A DNA stretch of 64,000 nt from Robiginitomaculum sp. (GTDB taxonomy: Bacteria > Pseudomonadota > Alphaproteobacteria > Caulobacterales > Maricaulaceae), in assembly GCA_021776615.1 (NCBI GenBank), contig JAJFFO010000021.1:1-64000 (forward strand). Direction: 5' to 3'. Numbering within the stretch: the stretch's first letter is position 1; the number at the start of each line of letters is the position of its first letter. The position numbers and the translations under genes are program-made. The notes beneath the pieces were generated by a model. It was not told the DNA's origin. It searched no databases and saw nothing but the letters and a program-made list of their open reading frames with translations. Shown one piece after another: positions 43,563-52,649 of this stretch.

Positions 43563-45100
43563 ATGCGGTTTTGGACGCCTTTATTGCCCTCTTGCCCGCA
43601 TGGACATTGGCGCACGCCGCGCCGCTTTTGGTGGTTTCGCCGCTGCTAAGCGGTCCTATTGCCTTAATGCTGACTCGCGGCAAATTGGCCTGGGCGTGGG
43701 CCTTGCTTATCAGTCTCGCCACATTGGTATTTGCCCTGGTGCTGTACAGCCAAGTCATGGACCATGGCAGCGTCACCTACGCTTTTGGCGATTGGGCACC
43801 GCCATTGGGCATCACCTATCACGTCGATACGCTGAACCTGCTGGTCTTATTGCTGGTCGTGTTTATGGGTGTTTTATCGCTGATTTACGGCCTGCCCAGT
43901 GTTTTGCGCGAAATTGCACCGGCCAATCAGGCCGCGTTTTTTGCCGCCTTTATGTTGTGTTTTGCCGGGCTTTTGGGCGTGGCGATTACCGGCGATGCGT
44001 TTAACGTATTCGTATTTTTGGAAATTTCCTCGATCTCCACTTATGTGCTGGTGGCCATGGGCGGCGGTGCCGACCGACGGGCGCTGACATCGAGTTTTAA
44101 CTATCTGATTTTGGGCACGATTGGCGCGACATTTTTCGTCATCGGCATTGGCTTTTTATATATGGCCACCGGTACGCTGAACATGGCCGACATTACCGTC
44201 CAATTGCAGGGCAAAGGCGACGACCGGGTGGTCCGCGCGGCTTTTGCATTCATCTTCATCGGGCTTGGCCTGAAAACCGCTATGTTCCCGCTGCACACCT
44301 GGTTGCCGGGCGCTTATGCCCATTCGCCAACCATGGCCGGGGTGTTTTTGGCTTCGACCGCCACCAAAGTGGCGTTTTACACCATGATCCGCTTTATGGT
44401 GGGGGTCTTTCTGCCCGGCTCAGTGTTTGACAGCGCAATTTTATTGCTGGTGCTGGCCCCCATGGCCGTGGCCGCCATGCTGATTTGTTCGGTGCAGGCG
44501 CTGTATCAGGCGAATTTACGCAAAATTCTGGCATATTCTTCGGTGGCGCAATTGGGCTATATGCTGCTTGGCCTGTCCATGGGCACTGCCGCCGGAGTTT
44601 CAGCCGGCCTGTTGCACATGTTTAATCACGCCATTCTTAAAGGCGGCTTGTTCATGGCGGTCGGCATTTTCGCCCTCAGCTATGGTGTACGCCGGGTGGA
44701 AGATTTGCGCGGCCTTGGCAAGACCATGCCGTTGACGGCCGCCGGGTTTACGGTGTGCGGGCTTAGCCTTATTGGCGTTCCGGTTACTGCGGGCTTTGTT
44801 AGCAAATTCTATCTGGTCAGTGCAGCGCTGGAGCGCGGCTGGTGGTGGGCTGCCGCCGCGATCCTTATATCGTCAGTTCTGGCAATTTTTTATGTCGGAC
44901 GCATGTTGGAAATGATGTATTTGCAAAAAGCGCCGCAGGTTGACGGCAAGATCGCCAAAGGTGAGCCGGTCTCCGCTTTGGCACTGGCCCCGCTTTTATT
45001 GCTGGCGGCGGCCAATATCTGGTTCATGTTTGATGCCAGCCTGCCCAAGGGTCTGGCGGATGCCGCAGCGGCGGCCCTGCTTGGTGGAGGGGGCTTATGA
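43559..45100 (+). CDS. mrpD: Mrp antiporter subunit D (NuoL/M/N-type, first copy)
   Basis: A 513-residue membrane protein with about 14 helices and the proton-channel motifs: a Glu in 'FVFLEISSISTYVL', a Lys in 'FIGLGLKTAMFPLHTWLPG', and 'LRKILAYSSVAQLGYMLLGL' with a Lys. It overlaps mrpC and the next gene by ATGA. Acts as one of three antiporter-like channels encoded in this operon. Confidence 0.92.
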   Translation: MNAVLDAFIALLPAWTLAHAAPLLVVSPLLSGPIALMLTRGKLAWAWALLISLATLVFALVLYSQVMDHGSVTYAFGDWAPPLGITYHVDTLNLLVLLLVVFMGVLSLIYGLPSVLREIAPANQAAFFAAFMLCFAGLLGVAITGDAFNVFVFLEISSISTYVLVAMGGGADRRALTSSFNYLILGTIGATFFVIGIGFLYMATGTLNMADITVQLQGKGDDRVVRAAFAFIFIGLGLKTAMFPLHTWLPGAYAHSPTMAGVFLASTATKVAFYTMIRFMVGVFLPGSVFDSAILLLVLAPMAVAAMLICSVQALYQANLRKILAYSSVAQLGYMLLGLSMGTAAGVSAGLLHMFNHAILKGGLFMAVGIFALSYGVRRVEDLRGLGKTMPLTAAGFTVCGLSLIGVPVTAGFVSKFYLVSAALERGWWWAAAAILISSVLAIFYVGRMLEMMYLQKAPQVDGKIAKGEPVSALALAPLLLLAAANIWFMFDASLPKGLADAAAAALLGGGGL

Positions 45101-46587
45101 GTTGGACTCCTGAACTTGGCCTGATCTTATTGCTGGCCATTCCGCTGGGCGGCTCTGTGGGTGTGCTTGTTTTCTCGCGCTGGGCCAATTTGCGCGAAGC
45201 GGCAACCTTGATAAGCGGCGCAGCCCTTTTGGCCAATGTGGTGATGCTGGTGATGGCGGTTGATGGCGGCGCACGCCCGGCGCTGGACCTCATGCACGTG
45301 GCTGGCGGCCTATCACTTAACTTTACCCTGGAGCCATTGGGCGCGGTGTTTGCCGCCTTGGCCAGCGCTTTGTGGCTGATCAATTCGCTTTATTCCATCG
45401 GCTATATGCGCGGCAATCATGCCAAGGACCAAACCCGGTTTTATCTCAGTTTCACCATTGCCATTGCCGCCGCCATGGGCGTTGCGGCGGCGGGCAATAT
45501 GTTCACCCTGTTTGTGTTCTACGAAATCCTGACCTTGTCGACCTATCCGCTGGTGACCCATAATGGCGACGAAAAAGCCCGGCGCGGCGGCCGCATCTAT
45601 CTGTCGATTTTGATGGCCACGTCCATTGGCTTATTCCTGCCCGCGGTCATCGCCACACATTTCATCGCCGGGTCGACAGATTTTATGCCCGGCGGCTTGT
45701 TGGCTGATCAAGTCACCCCGGCTTTGGCCAGTGTGCTGCTGCTGCTCTATGCCTTTGGCATTGGTAAAGCGGCGCTTATGCCGGTGCAAAACTGGCTGCC
45801 CAATGCCATGGTCGCCCCAACCCCGGTGAGCGCATTTTTGCACGCCGTCGCGGTGGTTAAAGCCGGGGTTTTCACCATGCTGAAAATGTCGGTCTATATA
45901 TTTGGTCTCGATTTTATGCGCACCATACCCGCCGCACACTGGCTGGCATGGGTAGCGGCCATATCCATTGTGCTGGCGTCACTGATTGCCCTCTCCAAGG
46001 ATAATTTCAAGGAAAGACTGGCCTATTCCACCATCAGTCAACTCTCTTACATTACTCTGGGCGCCATGATCGCCACCCCATTGGCAGCCCTTGGCGCGGC
46101 CTTGCACATCGTCATGCACGCATGGGGGAAAATAACCTTATTTATGTGCGCCGGGGCGATTTATTCGGCCCGCCACATCACCAATGTCAGCGGGCTTAAA
46201 GGCCTTGGCAAATCCATGCCATGGGTATTCGGGGCATTTTTAGTTGGATCGCTTTCCATTATCGGCCTGCCGCCTTTGGCCGGTGCATGGCCAAAATTGC
46301 TGTTGATGATGGGCGCTACCGACCCGATAAACCGGGTATTCATTGGCGCGCTCATTATCTCGTCACTGCTTAATGTGGCTTATCTTTTGCCAATCCCGGC
46401 GCGGGCTTTCTTTGCCAAAGCAGAAAATGAGGCTGACGGCGCACCCGATGCTCCGGCAGCTAAAGCGCCAATGCTGACCGTATTGCCGCCAGTGTTGACC
46501 GCGATTGCTACCGTAGCGTTATTTTTCCTCATCGGACCAATTCTTGATTTTCTTCGCCCGGTTTTTGAAAGTGGAGGCATGTCATGA
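45097..46587 (+). CDS. Mrp antiporter D-like subunit (second copy)
   Basis: A 496-residue NuoL/M/N-type channel. It has 'FTLFVFYEILTLSTYPLVTH' with the membrane Glu, 'FGIGKAALMPVQNWLPNAMV' with the Lys and 'FKERLAYSTISQLSYITLGA' with a Lys. An ATGA overlap precedes it, and its own stop overlaps the start of the small membrane protein. Both this and the first copy belong to the same superfamily as NuoM/N. Confidence 0.9.
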   Translation: MSWTPELGLILLLAIPLGGSVGVLVFSRWANLREAATLISGAALLANVVMLVMAVDGGARPALDLMHVAGGLSLNFTLEPLGAVFAALASALWLINSLYSIGYMRGNHAKDQTRFYLSFTIAIAAAMGVAAAGNMFTLFVFYEILTLSTYPLVTHNGDEKARRGGRIYLSILMATSIGLFLPAVIATHFIAGSTDFMPGGLLADQVTPALASVLLLLYAFGIGKAALMPVQNWLPNAMVAPTPVSAFLHAVAVVKAGVFTMLKMSVYIFGLDFMRTIPAAHWLAWVAAISIVLASLIALSKDNFKERLAYSTISQLSYITLGAMIATPLAALGAALHIVMHAWGKITLFMCAGAIYSARHITNVSGLKGLGKSMPWVFGAFLVGSLSIIGLPPLAGAWPKLLLMMGATDPINRVFIGALIISSLLNVAYLLPIPARAFFAKAENEADGAPDAPAAKAPMLTVLPPVLTAIATVALFFLIGPILDFLRPVFESGGMS

Positions 46588-46958
46588 GCGCGTCTAAAAC
46601 CCCGGCACCGACCAAAGCAAAAAAACCGGCAACCAAAAAACCAACTGTCGAAGCGCCCGCCCCCAAAAAGCCGGCGCATGATGAAGATATCCACCCGGTG
46701 GCCCGTCCGTTTTTGTTTCTGGTCAGCGAGAAGACCCGCAAGGGGTTTATTTACATTCTCCTTATCGCCACCTTGGTGAGTATTGCCGCCGATTTTTTCA
46801 TCCACCGCCACGGGCATTTCCGCTTTGAAGAGAGCTTCGGGTTTTACGCCTTCTTCGCTTTTATTGCCTTCTCCTTTGTGGTGCTGATGGGTTGGCCATT
46901 GCGCCGCTTTACCGGCCGCTCCGAAGACTATTACCCGGAGAGCACTGAAGATGACTGA
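46584..46958 (+). CDS. Small Mrp-operon membrane protein of unknown function
   Basis: A 124-residue protein with a Lys/Pro/Ala-rich N-terminal tail of about 35 residues ('PAPTKAKKPATKKP'), two hydrophobic helices (about 52-70 and 84-104) separated by a His-rich stretch ('FFIHRHGHFRFE'), and an acidic end. It is embedded in the operon with ATGA-type overlaps on both sides, so it probably belongs to the complex or its assembly. I do not recognise a named family. Confidence 0.72.
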   Translation: MSASKTPAPTKAKKPATKKPTVEAPAPKKPAHDEDIHPVARPFLFLVSEKTRKGFIYILLIATLVSIAADFFIHRHGHFRFEESFGFYAFFAFIAFSFVVLMGWPLRRFTGRSEDYYPESTEDD

Positions 46959-48675
46959 GCTTCTTAGCGCGCCGCTTAATCCTGCCTGGGCGATATTGGC
47001 CGCTGGCCTGCTAATCGCCCTGCTGCCGTGGCACGCGGCGCGTAAAGCCGTGATGCTAATAGCCCCTATTGTGGCGCTTGGCTTTTGGCTGAAGATGAAT
47101 ATTTTTGGCAGTTTTGGCCAAATGGATCTGGATACGATTGGCGCCGGGCTAACCACTTTTCGTTTTGACGGGCTTAGCCGCATATGGGGGCTTATCTTCA
47201 TTATTGCGGCGTTTATCAATGCGCTGTTTGCGCTGCATGAACGCGACCGCTTAACCGACACTATGAGTGTGCTTTATGGCGGCGCAGCATTGGCGGCGGT
47301 TTTTGCCGGCGATCTGATTACACTGTTTGTGTTTTGGGAAATGACCGCCTTTACCTCGGTTTTTCTGATTTGGCGCACCGGCACCGCTGCCGCGCGCAAT
47401 GCTGGCATACGCTATCTTCTTATGCATATCAGCTCCGGTGTATTGTTGCTGGCCGGGGCGGTGTTGTTACATGCGCAAACCGGCTCGTGGGCGTTTGAAC
47501 ACATTGGCCTTGAAGCCGGGCTGGCCGGTTGGCTTATCCTCATTGGCATTGGTATCAAAGCCGCCTTCCCACTTTTGCATACATGGCTGGAAGACGCTTA
47601 CCCCAAAGCCACGATTACCGGGGCGGTGGTATTGTCAGCCTTCACCACCAAAATGGCGATTTATGCGTTGGCGCGGGGCTATGCGGGCACGGAAATTCTC
47701 ATCTATATCGGCGCTATCATGACCGTATTCCCGGTATTTTTTGCGGTCATTGAAAATGATTTGCGCCGCGTTCTGTCATTCTCCATCAACAACCAGCTTG
47801 GCTTTATGGTCGTCGGTATTGGTATTGGCACGACGCTGGGGGTTAATGGCGCGGCGGCCCACGCCTTTGCCGATGTTTTGTTTAAAGGGCTATTATTCAT
47901 GAGCATGGGCGCGGTGCTTTATCGCACTGGCACCGCCAAAGCCTCGGAACTTGGTGGATTGTTCCGCTCCATGCCGATCACCGCGTTTTTCTGTCTGATT
48001 GGGGCGGGGTCGATCTCGGCCTTTCCCTTCCTTTCCGCTTTCGTCACCAAATCGCTCATACTTGCTGCGGCCGCCGATGAGGGCCATTGGATCATCTGGC
48101 TGGTATTAGTGTTTGCCAGCGCCGGTGTGCTCGAACATGCGGGTATTAAAATCCCATATTTCTCCTTCTTCGCCCATGATTCTGGCCGCCGGGTAAAAGA
48201 AGCACCGTGGAATATGCTGGTCGCCATGGGCATTGCTGCCTTCCTGAGCATCTTTATTGGCGTCAATCACCATTGGCTATACAGCCTATTACCATACGCC
48301 ATTAACTATGAACCTTATACATTTGACCATATTGTTGGTCAGATGCAGTTGTTGCTGGCCGCTATATTTGCCTTCGCCTTGCTGATGCGGCTTGGCTGGT
48401 ACCCGTCCGAAAAGCGCATGACCATATTGGACGTCGACTGGTTCTGGCGAAAACCCGGAAAAGCGCTAGGGCGTTGGTTTTACGCTATTATTGCACGGCT
48501 TTGGGCCTTCGCCATGCGTGGTCTCGACCAGTTCTTTGGCGGGTGTTCGGCAGTTTTGGCAACGATTATGCGCCCCGATGGCGGGCTTAGTCGGGCTTTG
48601 CCGGCCGGGGCATTGGCCGGGTTTACTGCGGCGTTACTTACGTTGGCCCTCTTAGCTGTCTATATGGCCAGTTGA
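46951..48675 (+). CDS. Mrp antiporter D/A-like subunit (third NuoL-type copy)
   Basis: A 574-residue membrane protein with at least 14 helices. It has the channel motifs 'ITLFVFWEMTAFTSVFLIWR', 'GIGIKAAFPLLHTWLEDAYP' and 'LRRVLSFSINNQLGFMVVGI'. After the channel core comes an extra C-terminal section with more membrane helices and a 'LDVDWFWRKPGKALG' segment, as in long NuoL/MrpA proteins. It is the last gene of the Mrp operon. The small protein overlaps it by 8 bp. Confidence 0.9.
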   Translation: MTELLSAPLNPAWAILAAGLLIALLPWHAARKAVMLIAPIVALGFWLKMNIFGSFGQMDLDTIGAGLTTFRFDGLSRIWGLIFIIAAFINALFALHERDRLTDTMSVLYGGAALAAVFAGDLITLFVFWEMTAFTSVFLIWRTGTAAARNAGIRYLLMHISSGVLLLAGAVLLHAQTGSWAFEHIGLEAGLAGWLILIGIGIKAAFPLLHTWLEDAYPKATITGAVVLSAFTTKMAIYALARGYAGTEILIYIGAIMTVFPVFFAVIENDLRRVLSFSINNQLGFMVVGIGIGTTLGVNGAAAHAFADVLFKGLLFMSMGAVLYRTGTAKASELGGLFRSMPITAFFCLIGAGSISAFPFLSAFVTKSLILAAAADEGHWIIWLVLVFASAGVLEHAGIKIPYFSFFAHDSGRRVKEAPWNMLVAMGIAAFLSIFIGVNHHWLYSLLPYAINYEPYTFDHIVGQMQLLLAAIFAFALLMRLGWYPSEKRMTILDVDWFWRKPGKALGRWFYAIIARLWAFAMRGLDQFFGGCSAVLATIMRPDGGLSRALPAGALAGFTAALLTLALLAVYMAS

Positions 48676-48878
48676 TCACCACTCAATAAAGCTAGAAAAT
48701 ATAAAACATCATGGCAAAAGCGGTCTGCACTCAGATTGCATGTTGCGCTTATGGTGAACAAAACAACGGACACAAATATATGTTTTATAAATTGATGCTC
48801 ATCACCAAAATTCTTGATGGCATCCCTTTTAAAAACATTTTTATGAATGAAGATAAATAGTTTTACTAGGAGGTCATT

Positions 48879-49289
48879 ATGACAGATCAAACAGCGATCA
48901 CAGAAATGGCGGTGGACATCGTTACTGCCTATGTCGGCAATAATGTGGTGGCATCTTCAGATCTGCCAGACATTATTCGCAATGTGTACGGCGCGCTGAA
49001 CGCCGCCGATTCGGAAGGCAATGCGCCGCCGCAACCGCCGCAAAAACCGGCAGTTTCACCAAAGCGCTCAATCCTGCCCGATTATATTATTTGCCTTGAA
49101 GACGGTGGCCACTTCAAATCTTTGAAGCGCCATTTACGGGCTAAATATGACATGTCACCAGACGAATACCGGTCCAAATGGGACCTGCCATCCGACTATC
49201 CGATGGTTGCTCCCAATTACGCCGAAGCACGCTCCAAATTGGCCAAAGAAATGGGTCTTGGACGCGGAAGGCGCGGAAGAGGCAGATAA
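48879..49289 (+). CDS. MucR/Ros-family transcriptional regulator
   Basis: A 136-residue regulator with a textbook AGGAGG site 6 nt upstream. The conserved DNA-binding part is at about residues 68-118 ('YIICLEDGGHFKSLKRHLRA', 'SPDEYRSKWDLPSDYPMVAP'). Compared with Ros, one zinc cysteine remains in 'ICLED' but the second is Asp, and the last His is replaced, so it may not bind zinc in the classic way; zinc-independent MucR homologues are known. MucR proteins are global repressors and nucleoid-type regulators of motility, envelope sugar and cell-cycle genes in alphaproteobacteria. Confidence 0.92.
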   Translation: MTDQTAITEMAVDIVTAYVGNNVVASSDLPDIIRNVYGALNAADSEGNAPPQPPQKPAVSPKRSILPDYIICLEDGGHFKSLKRHLRAKYDMSPDEYRSKWDLPSDYPMVAPNYAEARSKLAKEMGLGRGRRGRGR

Positions 49290-49316
49290 GCCTCACCAAA
49301 TACTGTTTTTTTACAC

Positions 49317-49348
49317 AAAGCCCGGCTCATCGCCGGGCTTTGTTTTTA
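49317..49348 (+). terminator. Rho-independent terminator of the MucR gene
   Basis: AAAGCCCGGC - TCATC - GCCGGGCTTT forms a perfect 10-bp stem, followed by GTTTTTATT. It begins 28 bp after the stop. Confidence 0.92.
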
Positions 49349-49506
49349 TTGACACATTTCCATATTTCACGATTCGCAACTGCAATTTGGATTCCCTGAA
49401 GCAAAAAAAGAGTCAAGGGACTCTTGCGCAGATTCCATCAGTTAATGGATATTAACTAAACGAATCACTTTGGCGGGGGTGCCAAAGAGCAAAGAGGGCA
49501 AACCAA

Positions 49507-50031
49507 ATGGGCCAGCGTATCGATCTCTTTAAACAGCAGCTCGCATTTGACGATCAGCGTAGCCTCTATGATTATTGGTATAGCAAATGCCGCCCTGGCG
49601 CACTGCCCGGACGTCGCGATCTGCATCCGCGCGATTTGATCCGGTTTTTGCCTTTCATCACCCTTGTTGACGTTGAACAAGGCGCGCAAAAACGAGCATT
49701 CAAGGTCAGGCTTGCCGGCACCGGCCTGCGTAATGTGTTGGATACCGAAATCACCGGACGCGCCCTGGATGAGCTACCACTGGGTAATGCATTATCTCAT
49801 TGGCGACAGATCCATGACCGCCTGGTTGATGAAGGCAAGCCCCTGTGCGGCGTAAGTCCGCTAATCTGGCATGGTGGCCGTGGCCAAGCCAGTACAGCGT
49901 TGGCACAAGTTTGGGTTAAGTTTCCCCTCGCGGAAACCGAAGCTAAGGTCAGCACCATATTAGCATATGATATATTTATGCCTGCTTGTGACTTATCCCC
50001 CGCATTACAAAACAAGTTTATTCAGGCTTAA
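49507..50031 (+). CDS. PAS-domain protein (PAS_5-like)
   Basis: A 174-residue soluble protein consisting of a single PAS-type sensory domain. It contains 'YDYWYSKCRPGALPGRRDLH', 'FLPFITLVDVE' and 'KVRLAGTGLRNVLDTEITGR', the pattern of the PAS_5/DUF1457 family of alphaproteobacteria. There is no output domain, so it would act through a partner. It starts at 49507. Confidence 0.8.
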   Translation: MGQRIDLFKQQLAFDDQRSLYDYWYSKCRPGALPGRRDLHPRDLIRFLPFITLVDVEQGAQKRAFKVRLAGTGLRNVLDTEITGRALDELPLGNALSHWRQIHDRLVDEGKPLCGVSPLIWHGGRGQASTALAQVWVKFPLAETEAKVSTILAYDIFMPACDLSPALQNKFIQA

Positions 50032-50154
50032 GCCGTAAAATAATAGTTTTTAGACCAATTTTCTGGTTTACATAGTCTTATAATAGGAACATAATCCTAC
50101 ACATAAGGATAGCACTTACTCTACCTCCTTGTTCAATTTACACCGGAGGAAACC

Positions 50155-50514
50155 ATGAACCCAGAATGCCGACGTCGAAGAGAAATGGATGATGCGCGCG
50201 CCCGCTTGGCCCGCACCCTGGTTGCCTATGCTTTTGGTGTGCCGGAACAGGATATGGAATCGCTAACCCGGCGCAGTGCCGCTGTCGCGTTTGGGCGGCA
50301 AGTAGCCATGTATCTTGCCCACATCTCCTTCGAGCTTAGCCTCAGCCGGGTTGCCATTGCCTTTAGTCGAGACCGCACGACCGTTTCGCACGCCTGTCAT
50401 TTGATAGAAGATCGACGCGATGACCCCGAGTTTGACGCGCGCCTGGACGATCTTGAAAATGTATTACGCGCCGCCCCTGCGCCAGCCATTTTGGGCGGCG
50501 AGGCCTCCTCTTGA
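50155..50514 (+). CDS. DnaA domain IV-like helix-turn-helix protein
   Basis: A 119-residue protein whose centre (about residues 40-100) resembles the DNA-binding domain IV of DnaA: 'RQVAMYLAHISFELSLSRVA' followed by 'FSRDRTTVSHACHLIEDRR', close to the DnaA 'DHTTVLHA' signature. No ATPase domain is present. A ribosome site GGAGG precedes the ATG. The stop overlaps the start of the DUF6456 gene (TTGA). It may bind DnaA-type boxes or regulate transcription; its role is not established. Confidence 0.82.
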   Translation: MNPECRRRREMDDARARLARTLVAYAFGVPEQDMESLTRRSAAVAFGRQVAMYLAHISFELSLSRVAIAFSRDRTTVSHACHLIEDRRDDPEFDARLDDLENVLRAAPAPAILGGEASS

Positions 50515-51266
50515 TCGCCCGGCACGAAAACAAAAAACTGGTGCGCATTATCAAGCGCATGGTTGAAAAAAACCTGTCACTAACCCGACAAGCTGATCAA
50601 TCTTACGCAGCAAAACCCAATGGCAAAACCAGCATTCGCCTAAACTCGAAAACTGCCAGGGAGGCGTGCAGTCTTGGGGTGTTGAATGAAAGCGCCGATC
50701 ATCGCACCCTGACCATTAATGCGCAGACCCATAAATGGCTGGAGCGACAAAACGCCACCGGCGCTGACAACGCCTTCGCTGCCCAGCACCGGGACATGCA
50801 TACGGTCCATCTCATCGATGAGCAGGGAAAGCTTTTTGCCGCGCGCCGCAATGCGGCCGAATCACCCTTGGCATGGCTAAGACGGCGTAGCGGCGCAGAC
50901 CGGGTGCCATTTCTTAGCGCAGCGGAATTCGCCGCCGCCGAAAAATTGCGCGATGACTACACCCGTTCATCGCTGGCACAAAAGCTGTGTGTTGACTGGG
51001 GAGCCCCCATACAGGGGTCGTGCGCCCAAGGACCGCGCAATGCGGTGCTGGATGCCGCTGACGGGGCCATCGCCGCCAAAGATCGCTTCATGCAAGCATT
51101 ACAATGCCTCGGCCCGGGCTTGGATGACTTGGTGTTTTGTCTGTGTATTCGCGAAATTAACCTTGAAGCAATAGAAAAAACGCGAAGATGGCCGAAGCGG
51201 ACGGCAAAAATTATCCTTAAAATATCTTTGGACCGCCTTGCTAAACATTATGGCTTGCAGAATTAA
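50511..51266 (+). CDS. DUF6456 domain protein
   Basis: A 251-residue protein that starts with TTG overlapping the preceding stop. The C-terminal half (about residues 110-245) fits DUF6456: 'SPLAWLRRRSGADRVPFLSA', 'LCVDWGAPIQGSC', 'DDLVFCLCIREINLEAIEK' and 'RTAKIILKISLDRLAKHYGL'. The N-terminal part is basic and looks like a DNA-binding or linker region. Function is unknown. Translational coupling to the DnaA-IV-like gene suggests a shared task. Confidence 0.8.
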   Translation: MIARHENKKLVRIIKRMVEKNLSLTRQADQSYAAKPNGKTSIRLNSKTAREACSLGVLNESADHRTLTINAQTHKWLERQNATGADNAFAAQHRDMHTVHLIDEQGKLFAARRNAAESPLAWLRRRSGADRVPFLSAAEFAAAEKLRDDYTRSSLAQKLCVDWGAPIQGSCAQGPRNAVLDAADGAIAAKDRFMQALQCLGPGLDDLVFCLCIREINLEAIEKTRRWPKRTAKIILKISLDRLAKHYGLQN

Positions 51267-51338
51267 AATCTGCGGTTAAGTATATAGCTAATGAAAAAGC
51301 TATATGTTGCGTACAAGGTCAGGAAAGGTGTCGTCACT

Positions 51339-52649
51339 ATGTTACTTTCGCGCTCCATTCCATTTGCGAGCATATGGCGACCATTTCCTGTTTATTTAAT
51401 CGTGCAGGCAAGTTGGTTTGCAGGGTTTGGGTTGCAAACCGCGCTTTTTCCATTTTTATCTGCCAATGTCTTGCATGTTTCGCCTGAACTTTTGAGTATT
51501 GCGCAAATGACCCTAACCGCACCGGCGGTTATTCTCATTTTCTTTGGTGGGGTTATTGCCGAACGGGCAGACCGGCGTGCCTTGCTTATTATCTTACACT
51601 TTCTGGCCCTTGTGCCGCCTTTGGTTTTAGCAGCCCTGATATTTCAAGATAAATTGAGCTATTTAGCGCTTATCTGCTTTGGACTGGCTATGGGCAGTAT
51701 TAGTGCCATAGTTATGCCCACCCGCGATGCCGCGCTAAACGCGGTGGCAAAGTACAGCAAAGGGCTTTCCGTGCAGCGTGCGGTTGTATGGGCCTCGGTG
51801 GCGCAATTTGGCGCTCAAATTCTCGGTATGGGGCTGGCGGCGGCGGCGGCAAATACGTTGGGCCCCGGCGTACTCATCGTGGTTGAAGCAATAATCATTG
51901 GTATTGGCGGGCTGGCTGCCTTGGCATTGCCACGGCTAAAAAATGGTAATGAAACTACGGCGACGGCCTCACCAGAGGGCGCGCTTCAAATTGCCACCAC
52001 CATATTACCGCCGCAAACCTCGACATGGGCGCAAATTCGCGAGGGCATTGATGCGGTGAGAAACTCTCCCATTATTCGCTCCATGACAGTGTTGATGATG
52101 GGTGTTGGCGTGTTTGTGCTTGGCAGTTTCTTTGTGCTACTGCCGGTTTTGGTGCGCGATGAATACCACGGGGGCTTGCGCGAATTGAGCTTGCTTTACC
52201 TCGCCTTTTGGAGCGGCGCGCTTATTGGCGTCACCATGCTGGCTACCTTTGGCCATGTGCATCAGCCAGGACGAGCATTATTGCTGTCGCTTTTGGGCAG
52301 TGTGGCAGCGTTGTTTTCCATGGCCATGGCCATTCCATTTTGGGCTTTCTTGATAGTGATGGTGCTGTGGGGCATTGCCGCCGGTGTCATTATTTCTATG
52401 AGCCGCAGTATTGTACAAGATAGCGCGCCTGCCGATAAACTTGCGCGCGTACTTTCTATTTTTCAATTTGGGTTTTTGGGCGGCGCGCCAATTGGCACCT
52501 TGGCAATTGGCTTTATCATTGGCGCTCTTGGGCCACGCACCGCGGCCTTGGTGCCAATGACAGGATTACTGATCACGGTATTGTGGTTGGCACTTTTCAC
52601 CCCCATTGTCAGTTTTACCCACGAAGAGGCTAAAAAACCGGATGACTGA
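51339..52649 (+). CDS. MFS transporter (MFS_3/EntS-like)
   Basis: A 436-residue transporter with 12 membrane helices. The ATG at 51339 is chosen because of AGGAAAGG upstream and the good topology. The first half has 'LFPFLSANVLHVSPELLSIA' and 'FGGVIAERADRRALLIILH' (MFS motif A-like, with D-R-R), the second 'SRSIVQDSAPADKLARVLSI'. It belongs to the group of EntS-type exporters, but the cargo cannot be told. It overlaps msrB by 8 bp. Confidence 0.87.
   Translation: MLLSRSIPFASIWRPFPVYLIVQASWFAGFGLQTALFPFLSANVLHVSPELLSIAQMTLTAPAVILIFFGGVIAERADRRALLIILHFLALVPPLVLAALIFQDKLSYLALICFGLAMGSISAIVMPTRDAALNAVAKYSKGLSVQRAVVWASVAQFGAQILGMGLAAAAANTLGPGVLIVVEAIIIGIGGLAALALPRLKNGNETTATASPEGALQIATTILPPQTSTWAQIREGIDAVRNSPIIRSMTVLMMGVGVFVLGSFFVLLPVLVRDEYHGGLRELSLLYLAFWSGALIGVTMLATFGHVHQPGRALLLSLLGSVAALFSMAMAIPFWAFLIVMVLWGIAAGVIISMSRSIVQDSAPADKLARVLSIFQFGFLGGAPIGTLAIGFIIGALGPRTAALVPMTGLLITVLWLALFTPIVSFTHEEAKKPDD

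Noticed and set aside
46380-47261. A 293-codon minus-strand frame over the Mrp operon
   Set aside because: It spans the junctions of three well-supported, overlapping plus-strand genes.
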